Assembly: GCA_965207345.1 (NCBI GenBank)
Contig: OZ242280.1
Location: forward strand, 1,178,001 to 1,242,000
Direction of reading: 5' to 3'
DNA from: G965207345 sp965207345
GTDB taxonomy: Bacteria > Pseudomonadota > Gammaproteobacteria > PS1 > Pseudothioglobaceae
DNA length: 64,000 nucleotides
Below the pieces are notes generated by a model that did not search any database, had not been told where the DNA came from, and saw only the letters and a list, made by a program, of their open reading frames with translations. The position numbers were made by a program, and so were the translations under genes. Shown piece after piece: positions 1-9,263 of the stretch (the stretch's first letter is position 1; every line of letters begins with the position of its first letter).

Positions 1-61
1 TAAATTACCAGATATAATTTTTTGAATATATTTATAAGAATACAAATTTTAAAAGAAGAAA

Positions 62-553
62 ATGAACCTCCTACTTAAAAATATTTATAAAATTTTTACT
101 CTAAAAGAATTGCGCACAGGTTTAGGTGTTACTGCAAAAAAGCTTGTTAGCCGTAAAATTACCACTCAATATCCTGAAGAAACTATTCCTATTTCACCTA
201 GATTTAGAGGTTTGCACGCACTAAGGCGCTATCCTAGTGGTGAAGAGCGTTGTATTGCTTGTAAACTATGTGAGGCAGTTTGTCCTGCAAATGCAATTAC
301 AATTGAATCGGAAACACGAAAAGATGGCACAAGGCGTACAACCAAATATGATATTGATTTATTTAAATGTATTTTTTGTGGTTTTTGTGAAGAATCTTGT
401 CCAGTTGATGCTATTGTTGAAACACAAATACTTGATTATGCTTTTGAATCAAGAAAAGGTAGTATTTTAACTAAAAAAGATCTACTTGAAATTGGCGATC
501 AATGCGAAAAACAATTAGATAAAAGCAAAGCACAGGATACTAAATATCTTTAA
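62..553 (+). CDS. nuoI: NADH-quinone oxidoreductase subunit I
   Basis: Complex I peripheral-arm subunit that carries two [4Fe-4S] clusters (N6a/N6b) and passes electrons toward the quinone site. The 163-residue protein has two ferredoxin motifs: C64, C67, C70 with C74, and C103, C106, C109 with C113. Length fits the usual NuoI of about 160-180 residues. The ATG follows a purine-rich AAGAAGAAA. It is the first complete gene of a nuo run that continues as nuoJKLMN. The codons at 2-25 (ending TGA) could be the tail of the expected upstream nuoH, but too little is visible to call it. Confidence 0.96.
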   Translation: MNLLLKNIYKIFTLKELRTGLGVTAKKLVSRKITTQYPEETIPISPRFRGLHALRRYPSGEERCIACKLCEAVCPANAITIESETRKDGTRRTTKYDIDLFKCIFCGFCEESCPVDAIVETQILDYAFESRKGSILTKKDLLEIGDQCEKQLDKSKAQDTKYL

Positions 554-594
554 ATGTTATTTCTTTAAATATCATAAAATTTAATTGATTTAGT

Positions 595-783
595 ATGAAA
601 CAAAAAATTATTGATTTTTATAAAGATGAAAATTCAGATTGGGTGGCTTTGCTAAGTTGTGGGCATACGCAACACACCCGCCATAATCCACCTTGGCAAA
701 ATAGAAAATGGGTTTTAAATATAAAAACGCGTCAGCAGAAAATTGGCACATTACTCGTATGCAAAATTTGCGATAAAACATAG
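595..783 (+). CDS. DUF3565 family small zinc-ribbon-like protein
   Basis: A 62-residue protein with the DUF3565 pattern: an N-terminal D-x-W-V-A-x-L-S-C-G-H stretch, a histidine-rich segment (C22, H24, H27, H30), the N-P-P-W-Q-N-R-x-W-V-L signature near residues 31-41 and a terminal C56-x2-C59. The Cys/His arrangement suggests metal binding; that is inference. The family's function is unknown to me. It sits 41 bases after nuoI and 35 before nuoJ on the same strand, splitting two genes that are normally adjacent, and so is probably transcribed with complex I. It may be an unrelated insertion into the operon. Confidence 0.75.
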   Translation: MKQKIIDFYKDENSDWVALLSCGHTQHTRHNPPWQNRKWVLNIKTRQQKIGTLLVCKICDKT

Positions 784-818
784 GCGATATGTGCAGTATT
801 ATCATATTTAGATAACAA

Positions 819-1442
819 ATGGCATTTGAAACATTAGTATTTTTTTGGTTTGCTTTTTGGCTTGTATTTGCCTCAGCCGGTATGATTATGTCAAGAAATA
901 TAGTGCGTTCTATTTTATTACTTATTCTATCTTTTTTTAGTGCTGCTTGTCTTTGGTTATTACTAGAAAGTGAATTTTTGGCTATCACGCTCATTTTGGT
1001 TTATGTGGGGGCAATTATGGTGCTTTTTTTGTTTGTGGTAATGATGCTTGATGTAGTTAAAGCAGAAAAACGCGCTAAATTTACTGGTTATTTACCACTT
1101 GGTATTATTATTGCAATTGTGGTAATTAGTGAAATAAGTTTAGTTTTAGGTCCTGAGCAATTCGGTTTAGACCTAATCCCTGCACCTGAGCGGCATTTAG
1201 CAACTTATAGTAATGTTACGGAGTTAGCACTTGAGCTTTATACCATTTATGCTTATCCTTTTGAATTAGCAGCAGTGTTATTACTTGTTGCTATTGTTTC
1301 TGCTATTACACTTGTGCACCGTGAAAAAAAGCAACGTTTAGTGCAAAACATACGTGAGCAAGTTGAGGTTAAACCAGAAGATAGATTAAAAATTATTAAA
1401 ATGAAAACAGAACCTAAAAATAGGCAGAGGCAAGATGCTTAG
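819..1442 (+). CDS. nuoJ: NADH-quinone oxidoreductase subunit J
   Basis: Membrane-arm subunit of complex I. The 207-residue product has about five hydrophobic helices (roughly residues 5-22, 28-48, 54-78, 90-110 and 138-162) and a charged cytoplasmic tail. The [16 protein letters not shown] segment near residues 62-77 is the conserved TM3 of NuoJ/ND6. The tail beyond residue 165 is Lys/Arg/Gln-rich, as in other NuoJ. Its last 8 bases overlap the start of nuoK, consistent with translational coupling. Confidence 0.95.
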   Translation: MAFETLVFFWFAFWLVFASAGMIMSRNIVRSILLLILSFFSAACLWLLLESEFLAITLILVYVGAIMVLFLFVVMMLDVVKAEKRAKFTGYLPLGIIIAIVVISEISLVLGPEQFGLDLIPAPERHLATYSNVTELALELYTIYAYPFELAAVLLLVAIVSAITLVHREKKQRLVQNIREQVEVKPEDRLKIIKMKTEPKNRQRQDA

Positions 1443-1749
1443 TTTGTCGCATTATTTAATTTTAAGTGCGGTTATTTTTTGCATCGGCTTAGCTGGTATT
1501 TTTATCAATCGCACAAATGTGATTATGCTACTGATGTGCATTGAGCTTATTTTGCTTGCAGTCAATACAAACTTTATTGCTTTTTCTTATTATCTAGCAA
1601 ATACAACTGGGCAAATTTTTGTATTCTTTATTTTAACTGTAGCAGCTGCTGAGGTTGTAATTGGTTTGGCAATCCTAGTGCTATTATTTAGAAGCAAAGC
1701 ATATCATCAATCCATTGAAATTGATGTTACAAGCACGCTTAAAGGTTAG
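1435..1749 (+). CDS. nuoK: NADH-quinone oxidoreductase subunit K
   Basis: Small membrane subunit of complex I (104 residues, three helices), part of the proton path between the quinone-linked E-channel and the antiporter-like subunits. The two essential buried glutamates are present: E37 in M-C-I-E-L-I-L and E73 in A-A-E-V-V-I-G (E. coli Glu36 and Glu72). The ATG lies inside the end of nuoJ. Confidence 0.96.
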   Translation: MLSLSHYLILSAVIFCIGLAGIFINRTNVIMLLMCIELILLAVNTNFIAFSYYLANTTGQIFVFFILTVAAAEVVIGLAILVLLFRSKAYHQSIEIDVTSTLKG

Positions 1750-1779
1750 TGATAAAAACAAAAAATAGCCAATAAAGCC

Positions 1780-3759
1780 ATGATAAATATTTACTTAGGC
1801 ATTGTTTTTACACCTCTTATGAGTGCTGTCATTATTGGTTTATTCGGTTATTATTTAGGGCGCACATTCTCTCATTACATCGCAATTTTAGGTATTTTTA
1901 CCTCAACAATCCTTTCTGCTTATGTATTTTATCAGCACGTTATTTTAAACGCTAATGTATTTAATGAAAATCTTTATACTTGGCTTAAAATTGGCGACTT
2001 AAATTTTAGTATTGGCTTTATGGTAGATAACTTGAGCGCACTAATGCTACTGGTTGTTTCTTTTGTTTCACTGATGGTTCATATTTATACCATCGGCTAT
2101 ATGCGAGGAGATAAGGGTTATATTCGCTTTTTTAGTTATATTTCACTATTTACCTTTGCAATGTTTATGCTGGTTATTGCCAATAACTTTATGCAGCTTT
2201 TTTTTGGCTGGGAAGCAGTAGGGTTAGTATCCTATCTTCTGATTGGATTTTGGTTTGATAAACCTTCAGCAGTAGCAGCTAATTTAAAAGCATTTTTAGT
2301 TAATCGTGTGAGTGATTTTGGTTTTTTGTTAGGTATTGCTTTAGTATTATTTTTCTTTGGTAGTTTAGACTATAGCACAGTATTTGCAAATACCACTAGT
2401 GTGGTAGGTGCAACTATATTTTCAAATACTTCTGCAATAACGCTGATTTGTTTGTTATTATTTGTTGGTGCAATGGGTAAGTCAGCACAAGTGCCACTAC
2501 ACGTATGGTTGCCTGAGTCTATGGAAGGCCCTACACCTATTTCAGCACTCATCCACGCAGCGACCATGGTGACAGCTGGTATTTTTATGGTAGCACGGAT
2601 GTCGCCACTTTTTGAGCTTAGTGAAGTTGCACTTACCGTAATGCTAATTATTGGTGCACTTGGTGCGTTATTTATGGGAATTTTAGCTATTGTCCAAAAT
2701 GACATTAAACGCATTATTGCTTATTCTACGCTTTCACAACTTGGATATATGACAGTAGCACTCGGTGCTAGTGCCTATTCTCTGGCAATTTTTCACCTAA
2801 TGACGCACGCCTTTTTTAAAGCACTTTTATTTTTAGCTGCAGGCTCTGTAATCATTGCCATGCACCATGAGCAAAATATTATGAAAATGGGTGGTTTATG
2901 GCGCAAAATGCCCATTACTTATATAACTTGCCTCATTGGTGCTTTGGCACTTATTGGCTTTCCTGGTTTTGCGGGTTTTTATTCTAAAGATTTAATTATT
3001 GAAGCGGTAGCATTTTCTCATTTACCTTTTGCAAGCTGGATTTATATATTGATAGTTACTGGTGTTTTTGTTACTGCTTTTTATACTTTTAGAATGTTAT
3101 TTTTAGTTTTTCATACACGGCCTAAAATGTCGGATAAAATTTATAACAGCATACAAGAATCACACGCCGTTATCACTACGCCACTCATTCTGCTTGCACT
3201 ACCCTCTGTTGTGATTGGTTATTTCACTGTGCATAGTTTTGTAGATACTCAAAGTGGCATTCTTGCTGATAGTTTAAATATTCTAACGCACCATGGTGCA
3301 ATGCGTTTACTTTCAGAGCATTTTCATTCAGCTTTAGCACTTACAATACACAGCATAAAAAGCGCTACTTTTTGGCTCATGGCACTTGGTATTTTTTCTG
3401 CGTGGTTATTTATTATTAAAAAACCACTTTGGGCTCAGTTAGTAAAGAAAAAGTTAGGCATCGTTTACAGAATTTTAGAAGCAAAATATGGTTTTGATAC
3501 ATTTAATGAAATTGTGTTTGTGCGCACTAGTTTAACTTTAGGTGGCGTTTTGTGGCGTATATCTGATAACAAAATCATTGATGGATTTTTCATAAATGGT
3601 AGTGCCAAATTTATCAATTTTGTTGCACGTCTTATAAGACCAATACAAACTGGTTATTTATATCATTATGCTTTTTTTATGATTATTGGTTTGCTAGTTA
3701 TTTTATCTTGGGTGCTTTTTTCTGGCAAGGTGCCGCTTATTGATTTAAAAATGTTTTAA
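1780..3759 (+). CDS. nuoL: NADH-quinone oxidoreductase subunit L
   Basis: Largest antiporter-like proton-pumping subunit of complex I (659 residues). It has the conserved TM5 glutamate E145 in F-F-G-W-E-A-V-G-L, the K-S-A-Q-V-P-L-H-V-W-L-P-E-S-M-E-G-P-T-P-I-S-A-L-I-H segment near residue 235, and a long C-terminal extension with charged residues that would form the lateral helix specific to NuoL. It ends in TAA directly abutting the ATG of nuoM. Confidence 0.97.
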   Translation: MINIYLGIVFTPLMSAVIIGLFGYYLGRTFSHYIAILGIFTSTILSAYVFYQHVILNANVFNENLYTWLKIGDLNFSIGFMVDNLSALMLLVVSFVSLMVHIYTIGYMRGDKGYIRFFSYISLFTFAMFMLVIANNFMQLFFGWEAVGLVSYLLIGFWFDKPSAVAANLKAFLVNRVSDFGFLLGIALVLFFFGSLDYSTVFANTTSVVGATIFSNTSAITLICLLLFVGAMGKSAQVPLHVWLPESMEGPTPISALIHAATMVTAGIFMVARMSPLFELSEVALTVMLIIGALGALFMGILAIVQNDIKRIIAYSTLSQLGYMTVALGASAYSLAIFHLMTHAFFKALLFLAAGSVIIAMHHEQNIMKMGGLWRKMPITYITCLIGALALIGFPGFAGFYSKDLIIEAVAFSHLPFASWIYILIVTGVFVTAFYTFRMLFLVFHTRPKMSDKIYNSIQESHAVITTPLILLALPSVVIGYFTVHSFVDTQSGILADSLNILTHHGAMRLLSEHFHSALALTIHSIKSATFWLMALGIFSAWLFIIKKPLWAQLVKKKLGIVYRILEAKYGFDTFNEIVFVRTSLTLGGVLWRISDNKIIDGFFINGSAKFINFVARLIRPIQTGYLYHYAFFMIIGLLVILSWVLFSGKVPLIDLKMF

Positions 3760-5262
3760 ATGATAACAAAAAACATTTTAACTCTACTTATTTGGTTACC
3801 AATTATTGCAAGCCTAATCACACTTGCTATTGGTAATAAGAACGAACTTAGCGCAAAATACTTTGCCAGCTTGAGTGCTATTTTGGTATTTATTTTATCA
3901 ATTAATCTCTATATTAATTTTGATACTAAAACGCATTTAATGCAATTTGTTGAGCGAGTGAGTTGGATAGATAATTTTAATATAGAATACTATTTGGGCG
4001 TTGATGGTATTTCTATGCCACTGATTTTACTTACCACTTTTAGTAGCGCATTAGTTTTAATTTTTGTGCTTAATATGAAAGAAAAAGTCGCCAATTATAT
4101 GGCGGCTTTTTTAATGATGGAAGGGCTTATTATCGGTGCTTTTTCAGCACTAGATGCTATACTTTTTTATATTTTTTGGGAGGCAGGACTTATTCCAATG
4201 TTACTTATCATTGGAATCTGGGGTGGTGCTCAGCGCATTTACGCCACCATTAAATTCTTTTTATATACTTTCTTTGGCTCAGTTTTTATGCTCATTGCTT
4301 TTATTTATATGTTTCATAAGGGCCATTCTTTTGATATTTTATCTTTGCAAGATCTAAATTTAAGTTTGCTTGAACAAAGTTATATTTTTTGGGCATTTAT
4401 GATTGCTTTTGCAGTTAAAGTGCCCATGCTTCCTGTGCACACTTGGCTACCTGATGCGCACGTACAAGCCCCGACAGCTGGCTCGGTTATTTTAGCTGCA
4501 ATTTTATTAAAGATGGGCGCTTATGGTTTTTTACGCTTTAGTATGCCTATTGTGCCCGATGCGATGCTCCAATTTTCTAACATTATAATTGTGCTTTCTC
4601 TTATTGCCATTGTTTATATTGCTTTTATTGCTCTCGTGCAAAAAGATATGAAAAAATTAATTGCTTATTCTTCTATCTCACACATGGGTTTTGTAACCTT
4701 AGGAATATTTATATTTTTTCTAAGTAACATGCATTCAAGATCAGGAGCATTACTTGGTTTAGAGGGTGCATTTGTGCAAATGATTTCTCATGGTTTTATT
4801 TCAGCAGCGATGTTTCTAATGGTTGGCGTGCTTTACGACAGAATGCATTCTCGGCAAATTAGTGATTATGGTGGCGTTGCAAATAAAATGCCTATTTTTA
4901 TTGCCTTTGTTGTTTTATTTGCTATGGCAAATACAGGGCTTCCTGCAACCTCTGGTTTTGTTGGTGAATTTATGGTGATTTTAAGTGCAATGCAGGCTAA
5001 TTTTTGGTATGCACTGCTAGCAGCACTTACGCTTATTACTTCTGCTGCTTATACTTTATGGATGCTTAAACGCGTTTTTTTTGGAGAAATTGCTAACGAT
5101 AAAGTGGCGAAACTTAAAGACGTTGATGCGAGAGAGTTTATCGTTCTTGCACTCCTTGCATTTATGGTTTTAGCACTAGGAATTTATCCACAGATGCTTA
5201 TTGAAGTAATTGAGCCATCGCTTTCGCATTTATTATCCCAGGGACTTACGAGCAAATTATGA
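3760..5262 (+). CDS. nuoM: NADH-quinone oxidoreductase subunit M
   Basis: Antiporter-like membrane subunit of complex I (500 residues, about 14 helices). Diagnostic stretches are F-W-E-A-G-L-I-P-M with the key TM5 glutamate, and K-V-P-M-L-P-V-H-T-W-L-P-D-A-H-V-Q-A-P-T-A-G-S near residues 220-240 with the pumping lysine. There are no bases between the nuoL stop and this ATG. Its TGA stop overlaps the nuoN ATG in an ATGA arrangement, which also shows that TGA is a stop in this genome. Confidence 0.97.
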   Translation: MITKNILTLLIWLPIIASLITLAIGNKNELSAKYFASLSAILVFILSINLYINFDTKTHLMQFVERVSWIDNFNIEYYLGVDGISMPLILLTTFSSALVLIFVLNMKEKVANYMAAFLMMEGLIIGAFSALDAILFYIFWEAGLIPMLLIIGIWGGAQRIYATIKFFLYTFFGSVFMLIAFIYMFHKGHSFDILSLQDLNLSLLEQSYIFWAFMIAFAVKVPMLPVHTWLPDAHVQAPTAGSVILAAILLKMGAYGFLRFSMPIVPDAMLQFSNIIIVLSLIAIVYIAFIALVQKDMKKLIAYSSISHMGFVTLGIFIFFLSNMHSRSGALLGLEGAFVQMISHGFISAAMFLMVGVLYDRMHSRQISDYGGVANKMPIFIAFVVLFAMANTGLPATSGFVGEFMVILSAMQANFWYALLAALTLITSAAYTLWMLKRVFFGEIANDKVAKLKDVDAREFIVLALLAFMVLALGIYPQMLIEVIEPSLSHLLSQGLTSKL

Positions 5263-6746
5263 AAGCAGAAGTCTTAAAAGTTTTATCCTTTGATTTAGCC
5301 CAGCTTTATTATATTGCACCAGAAATATTTTTGCTTTCAAGTATGCTCGCAATTTTACTCATTAGTTTATTTTTAAGCGATAATTTTCGTCAGCTAAGTT
5401 ATTATTTATCTCAACTAAGTTTAGCCTTGAGTGCCATTTTAACTTGGGCTTTACTACCTGAAGTTTCTGAGCATGCTATTATTATTTTTAGTAATTCATT
5501 CATACTAGATTATTTTGCTGGCGTATTAAAGATTTTTGTTTATATTTTTGCCATGATAGCACTTCTTTATTCTCGGCATTATTTGCTCAGTCATACACTT
5601 TATAGAGGTGAATATTTTGTATTATACCTCTCTGCTGTGCTCGGTATGGTAGTGCTTATTTCTGGTTATAGTTTGCTCACAATTTATCTAGGTTTAGAGC
5701 TTCTTAGCCTTTCTTTTTACACGCTTATTGCTTTTGCAACTACGCGCGTGCAAGCTATTGAGGCAGCACTTAAATATTTTGTCTTAGCAGCGATTGCATC
5801 TGGAATTTTGCTTTATGGTATGTCTATGATTTATGGCATTAGTGCTAGTATTAATATTTCTGATATTAGTAATTTTACAAGTAATACCGATTTACTCACT
5901 AAGCGTGAATTATTGGTGCTTAATTTTGGCCTTGTTTTTATTATTATTGGCATTGCCTTTAAACTCGGGGCGGTGCCATTCCATATGTGGCTACCTGATG
6001 TTTATGAAGGCTCGCCAACTGCGACTACTATGTTTTTAGCAACAGTGCCTAAACTTGCAGCATTAGCAATGCTTGTGCGTCTTCTTGTTGAGGGCTTGGG
6101 CGGGCTACTTTCTTATTGGCAGGATATTTTAATGCTACTTGCCCTCTCTTCAATTATTATAGGTGCACTAGTTGCTATTTTGCAAAGTGATATTAAGCGT
6201 ATGCTCGCTTATTCTACGATTTCACACATTGGTTTTATTTTGCTTGGTTTTGTCTCAGGGGTTATTTCTGGTTACGCCAGTGCTTTCTTTTACACGCTCG
6301 CTTATATTCTAACAAGCCTTGTTGCTTTTGGCGTTATTATTCTTTTAAATAAAAAAGGCTTTGAAGCACAAAAAATATCCGATTACAAAGGTTTAGCAAA
6401 AAGCCACCCCTGGTTTGCTCTTTTAATGCTTATTGCTATGTTATCTATGGCAGGTGTGCCACCATTTATTGGTTTTTATGCGAAGTTTTTTATTTTGCAA
6501 CAAATTATCAGCGCAGGTTTTATTTATCTTGCTGTTATCGCACTTATTTTTACGGTAGTTAGTGCTTATTACTATTTAGGTGTTATTAAAGCAATGTATT
6601 TTGATAAAAGCGAAAAAGCTATCACTATCAGCGCTAATATTGATATGCAAATTATGCTTTCTGTTAACGCACTTTTAATTGTTATTATTGGTATATTCCC
6701 TAATTATTTTTTAGAGTTAAGCCATGCTTTATTGCAAAATTTTTAA
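5259..6746 (+). CDS. nuoN: NADH-quinone oxidoreductase subunit N
   Basis: Third antiporter-like subunit of complex I and last gene of the nuo operon (495 residues). It shows the NuoN pattern G-L-E-L-L-S-L-S-F-Y near residue 147, the F-K-L-G-A-V-P-F-H-M-W-L-P-D-V-Y-E-G-S-P-T segment near 236, and the V-P-K-L-A lysine. It overlaps nuoM by four bases. The gene downstream is on the opposite strand, with 25 bases between the stops and no clear hairpin terminator. Confidence 0.97.
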   Translation: MKAEVLKVLSFDLAQLYYIAPEIFLLSSMLAILLISLFLSDNFRQLSYYLSQLSLALSAILTWALLPEVSEHAIIIFSNSFILDYFAGVLKIFVYIFAMIALLYSRHYLLSHTLYRGEYFVLYLSAVLGMVVLISGYSLLTIYLGLELLSLSFYTLIAFATTRVQAIEAALKYFVLAAIASGILLYGMSMIYGISASINISDISNFTSNTDLLTKRELLVLNFGLVFIIIGIAFKLGAVPFHMWLPDVYEGSPTATTMFLATVPKLAALAMLVRLLVEGLGGLLSYWQDILMLLALSSIIIGALVAILQSDIKRMLAYSTISHIGFILLGFVSGVISGYASAFFYTLAYILTSLVAFGVIILLNKKGFEAQKISDYKGLAKSHPWFALLMLIAMLSMAGVPPFIGFYAKFFILQQIISAGFIYLAVIALIFTVVSAYYYLGVIKAMYFDKSEKAITISANIDMQIMLSVNALLIVIIGIFPNYFLELSHALLQNF

Positions 6747-6771
6747 AATAATAACACTGTTACTTTTATAG

Positions 6772-7824
6772 TTAAAACCTTGCTTTATTAAGTATTTTAT
6801 AGTTATCACAACCTAACTGCAATTTTAAATCACAGGCTTTACCATATAGCTCTTTTGCTTTGGTTTTATTTTGTTTCACTCCTTGACCGTTATCATATAA
6901 AAGCCCAAAATTATAACAACCGTCAGCATTCTCTAAAGCACAAGCTTTCTCAAAGTATTCTTTTGCTTTAAAATAACTTTGCTGAGTTCCTTGACCTTTT
7001 TCATATAAAACCCCAAGATTATTACAACCTTGAGCCAGTTCTAAAGCACAAGCTTTCTCAGAGTATTCTTTTGCTTTAATATAGCTTTGCCCAACTCCTT
7101 GACCTTCTTTATATAAAAGCCCAAGATTATAACAACCGTCAGCATTTTCTAAGGCACAAGCTTTCTCATATTCTCCTCGGAGACTATTTACATTATTAAA
7201 CATTGTATTATCTTCTTTCTTTTCTAGCTTCTTATTTTCTTTCTCCGCATCTTTAATGCCTTGAGCTATTTTTTCGTATTGACGAGTATCTACTTCTTTA
7301 TTGGCTACAGATACTTCAGATAAACTTTTATACAATTCAAGAGCATTTACAAAATCTTGCTGTGCATTTTTAAACTTAGAGGCATTTGTTCCTAAAATAT
7401 AGCTAGAAACAGTATTTGGGTTATTTTTAGAGAAATTTACTATAGCATCATATTTTTCAATTAAATCAGGAAGAAGTTTTTCTCTCACCATATCTAAAGG
7501 GCTTGAGATATTTTCATTTAAAGGTATTGTTTCCTCATATTCTTTTGCTTTAACATAATTTTGTTTCACTCCTTGACCGTTACCATATAAAAGCCCAAGA
7601 TTAAAACAACTGTCAGCATTTTCTAAAGCACAAGCTTTCTCATAATATTCTTTTGCTTTAATATAATTTTGCTCAACTCCTTGACCTTTTTCATATAAAA
7701 ATCCAAGATGAAGGCAATCATTACCATTACCATCAGCACAAGATTTTTCTAGTAACTGAATATCCTCAGTAGCAGTAGCAGTGAAACTAAGAAATAAAGT
7801 TAGTAATAATAATATTTTTTTCAT
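6772..7824 (-). CDS. Secreted Cys-paired Sel1-repeat (Hcp-like) protein with internal insertion
   Basis: A 350-residue protein with a signal peptide (residues 1-19, cleavage near A-T-A-T-E). It has six 36-residue Sel1-like repeats, each with a C-x7-C pair: C29/C37, C65/C73, C223/C231, C259/C267, C295/C303 and C331/C339. Paired-Cys Sel1 repeats are typical of Helicobacter Hcp-type secreted proteins, where the Cys form a disulfide per repeat. Residues about 97-219 are not Sel1: a mostly charged, probably helical segment ending in a Lys/Glu-rich stretch, splitting the array 2+4. Role unknown; exported protein-protein interaction scaffold is the likeliest reading. Confidence 0.85.
   Translation of the reverse strand: MKKILLLLTLFLSFTATATEDIQLLEKSCADGNGNDCLHLGFLYEKGQGVEQNYIKAKEYYEKACALENADSCFNLGLLYGNGQGVKQNYVKAKEYEETIPLNENISSPLDMVREKLLPDLIEKYDAIVNFSKNNPNTVSSYILGTNASKFKNAQQDFVNALELYKSLSEVSVANKEVDTRQYEKIAQGIKDAEKENKKLEKKEDNTMFNNVNSLRGEYEKACALENADGCYNLGLLYKEGQGVGQSYIKAKEYSEKACALELAQGCNNLGVLYEKGQGTQQSYFKAKEYFEKACALENADGCYNFGLLYDNGQGVKQNKTKAKELYGKACDLKLQLGCDNYKILNKARF
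6810..7770 (-). repeat. 108-base tandem repeats encoding Sel1 units
   Basis: The Sel1 units are still close at the DNA level. Phrases such as GCACAAGCTTTCTCA and ATTCTTTTGCTTTAA recur every 108 bases in each half of the gene, either side of the unique insert at about 7168-7536. This points to recent internal duplication or gene conversion. Confidence 0.75.
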
Positions 7825-7846
7825 CCCTTATCCTTTTATTTATTTT

Positions 7847-8473
7847 TTAATATAATACCACTTCATTATCAATAGAGCGCCATAAAAACCAAGTAGCAAC
7901 ACTGCGGTAAGGCTGCCAATTTTTAGCAATTTTTTGCAGTGCTTCTGCGTTTAGTTTGCTGTCTTTTTTTGCGTATAAATTATTCATAGCACGCACAAGC
8001 CCTAAATCAGAGGTAGGGAAAATATCAGGTTCAAGTAGATAAAAAATAGCAAACATTTGCACACTCCAGATGCCAATACCTTTAATAGAGAGTAATTCTT
8101 TTTCTATTTGTGCAAAAGAATATTGCTGCCAATACGTCTTATTTGTGATATTATTTTTTGCAAAATAAGTGCTGATGTGGTTTAAGTAATTTGCTTTTTG
8201 TTTGGAGAGACCACATTTTCTTAAGTCTTCTAAATTGCTTTTTAAAATATTTTCATAACTTAATATTTTAAACTCTGTGGTTAATTTTTGCCAAACACTA
8301 TCCGCTGCTTTTAGTGATATTTGCTGGCCAACTACTATGCGAAGTAAAGTTTCAAAGGCACTACTTTTGCTACTTAATGTTAGATCCTCAAAGCGCAAAA
8401 TAAGGCGCGATAAAATTTTATCTTTTTTTAGGTGCTTTAGTGCATTTTGCCAGTAGGGTGGTTGTTTATTCAT
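7847..8473 (-). CDS. DNA-3-methyladenine glycosylase (AlkA-like, HhH-GPD)
   Basis: Base-excision repair enzyme that removes alkylated purines. The 208-residue protein has the HhH-GPD fold: V-G-Q-Q-I-S-L-K-A-A near residue 48, the helix-hairpin-helix L-L-S-I-K-G-I-G-I-W-S around 127-137, and catalytic Asp156 in P-T-S-D-L-G-L. It corresponds to the catalytic part of AlkA/Mag without the N-terminal domain of E. coli AlkA. The start overlaps the end of trmJ by 8 bases, so the two are probably cotranscribed. Confidence 0.9.
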   Translation of the reverse strand: MNKQPPYWQNALKHLKKDKILSRLILRFEDLTLSSKSSAFETLLRIVVGQQISLKAADSVWQKLTTEFKILSYENILKSNLEDLRKCGLSKQKANYLNHISTYFAKNNITNKTYWQQYSFAQIEKELLSIKGIGIWSVQMFAIFYLLEPDIFPTSDLGLVRAMNNLYAKKDSKLNAEALQKIAKNWQPYRSVATWFLWRSIDNEVVLY

Positions 8474-9263
8474 GTTGTTGTATAGTTTTTTCTATATTAG
8501 TTAGCACACCGCGCAAAATACTCAGCTCATCTTTTTCTAGTAGGCGGCGCGAAAATAAACGCTTTAAACGGCGCATTAACAGCTCATTTGGGCGATATTT
8601 ATCCAGATAAGAAATTTTATCTAATACTATTTCTAAATGTGTATAAAAATAATCAAGCTCAGCTACGCTTGCTAGTGTGATATTTTCCTTTTTTGCTAGA
8701 GGCGTAAAATGATATTCTCTAAAACTTAAGAGTAATTGATAAGCAAAAACCTGCACTGCTTGTGCAACATTTAGTGAAGTATAATGGCTATAAGTTGGAA
8801 TATTCATAAACACTTGGCATAAATCCAATTCTTTATTACTAAGGCCAGCATTTTCTGGGCCAAACACGACTGCAACTTCTTGGCTCTTATGTGAAATAGT
8901 TTGCATAATCAATTCACAACCTCTTTTCACCTCCATTTGCTGCCACTCAATACGGCGGTGCCGAGCACTTGTTGCAATCACTAAATGACAATTAGAAATT
9001 GCTTCAATTAGGGTATTGCAAATCACAGCAGAGGCAAGTAAGTCATCTGCATGGCTTGCTCTTGCAGTTGCTTTGGCTGATGGAAAATTATTTGGACTGA
9101 TCAAATAAAGACGAGATAGCCCCATATTTTTACACGCTCTAGCAGCTGCGCCAATATTGCCGGCGTTTGCAGTATTAACCATTACTATGCGCACTCCCCT
9201 AAAGGTATAATTAGCGTCTTTTTGGTTTTGTTTATAGGTTAATTTTTTTTCTTTATCTGTCAT
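8466..9263 (-). CDS. trmJ: tRNA (cytidine/uridine-2'-O-)-methyltransferase TrmJ
   Basis: SPOUT-class methyltransferase that 2'-O-methylates position 32 of tRNA. The sequence has V-M-V-N-T-A-N-A-G-N-I-G-A-A-A-R-A near the N-terminus, V-V-F-G-P-E-N-A-G-L-S in the middle and N-V-A-Q-A-V-Q-V near the knot, all typical of TrmJ. I chose the ATG at 9263 (M-T-D-K-E-K, 265 residues); an in-frame start 21 bases upstream would overlap suhB more. The divergent trmJ/suhB pair is the E. coli arrangement. Here the two start codons share the palindrome CATG at 9261-9264. Confidence 0.92.
   Translation of the reverse strand: MTDKEKKLTYKQNQKDANYTFRGVRIVMVNTANAGNIGAAARACKNMGLSRLYLISPNNFPSAKATARASHADDLLASAVICNTLIEAISNCHLVIATSARHRRIEWQQMEVKRGCELIMQTISHKSQEVAVVFGPENAGLSNKELDLCQVFMNIPTYSHYTSLNVAQAVQVFAYQLLLSFREYHFTPLAKKENITLASVAELDYFYTHLEIVLDKISYLDKYRPNELLMRRLKRLFSRRLLEKDELSILRGVLTNIEKTIQQHE

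Noticed and set aside
6810..7770. Regularly spaced near-identical DNA repeats resembling a CRISPR array
   Set aside because: The 108-base period is in frame with a long ORF and each unit translates to a 36-residue Sel1 repeat with paired Cys; there are no unique spacers or cas genes.
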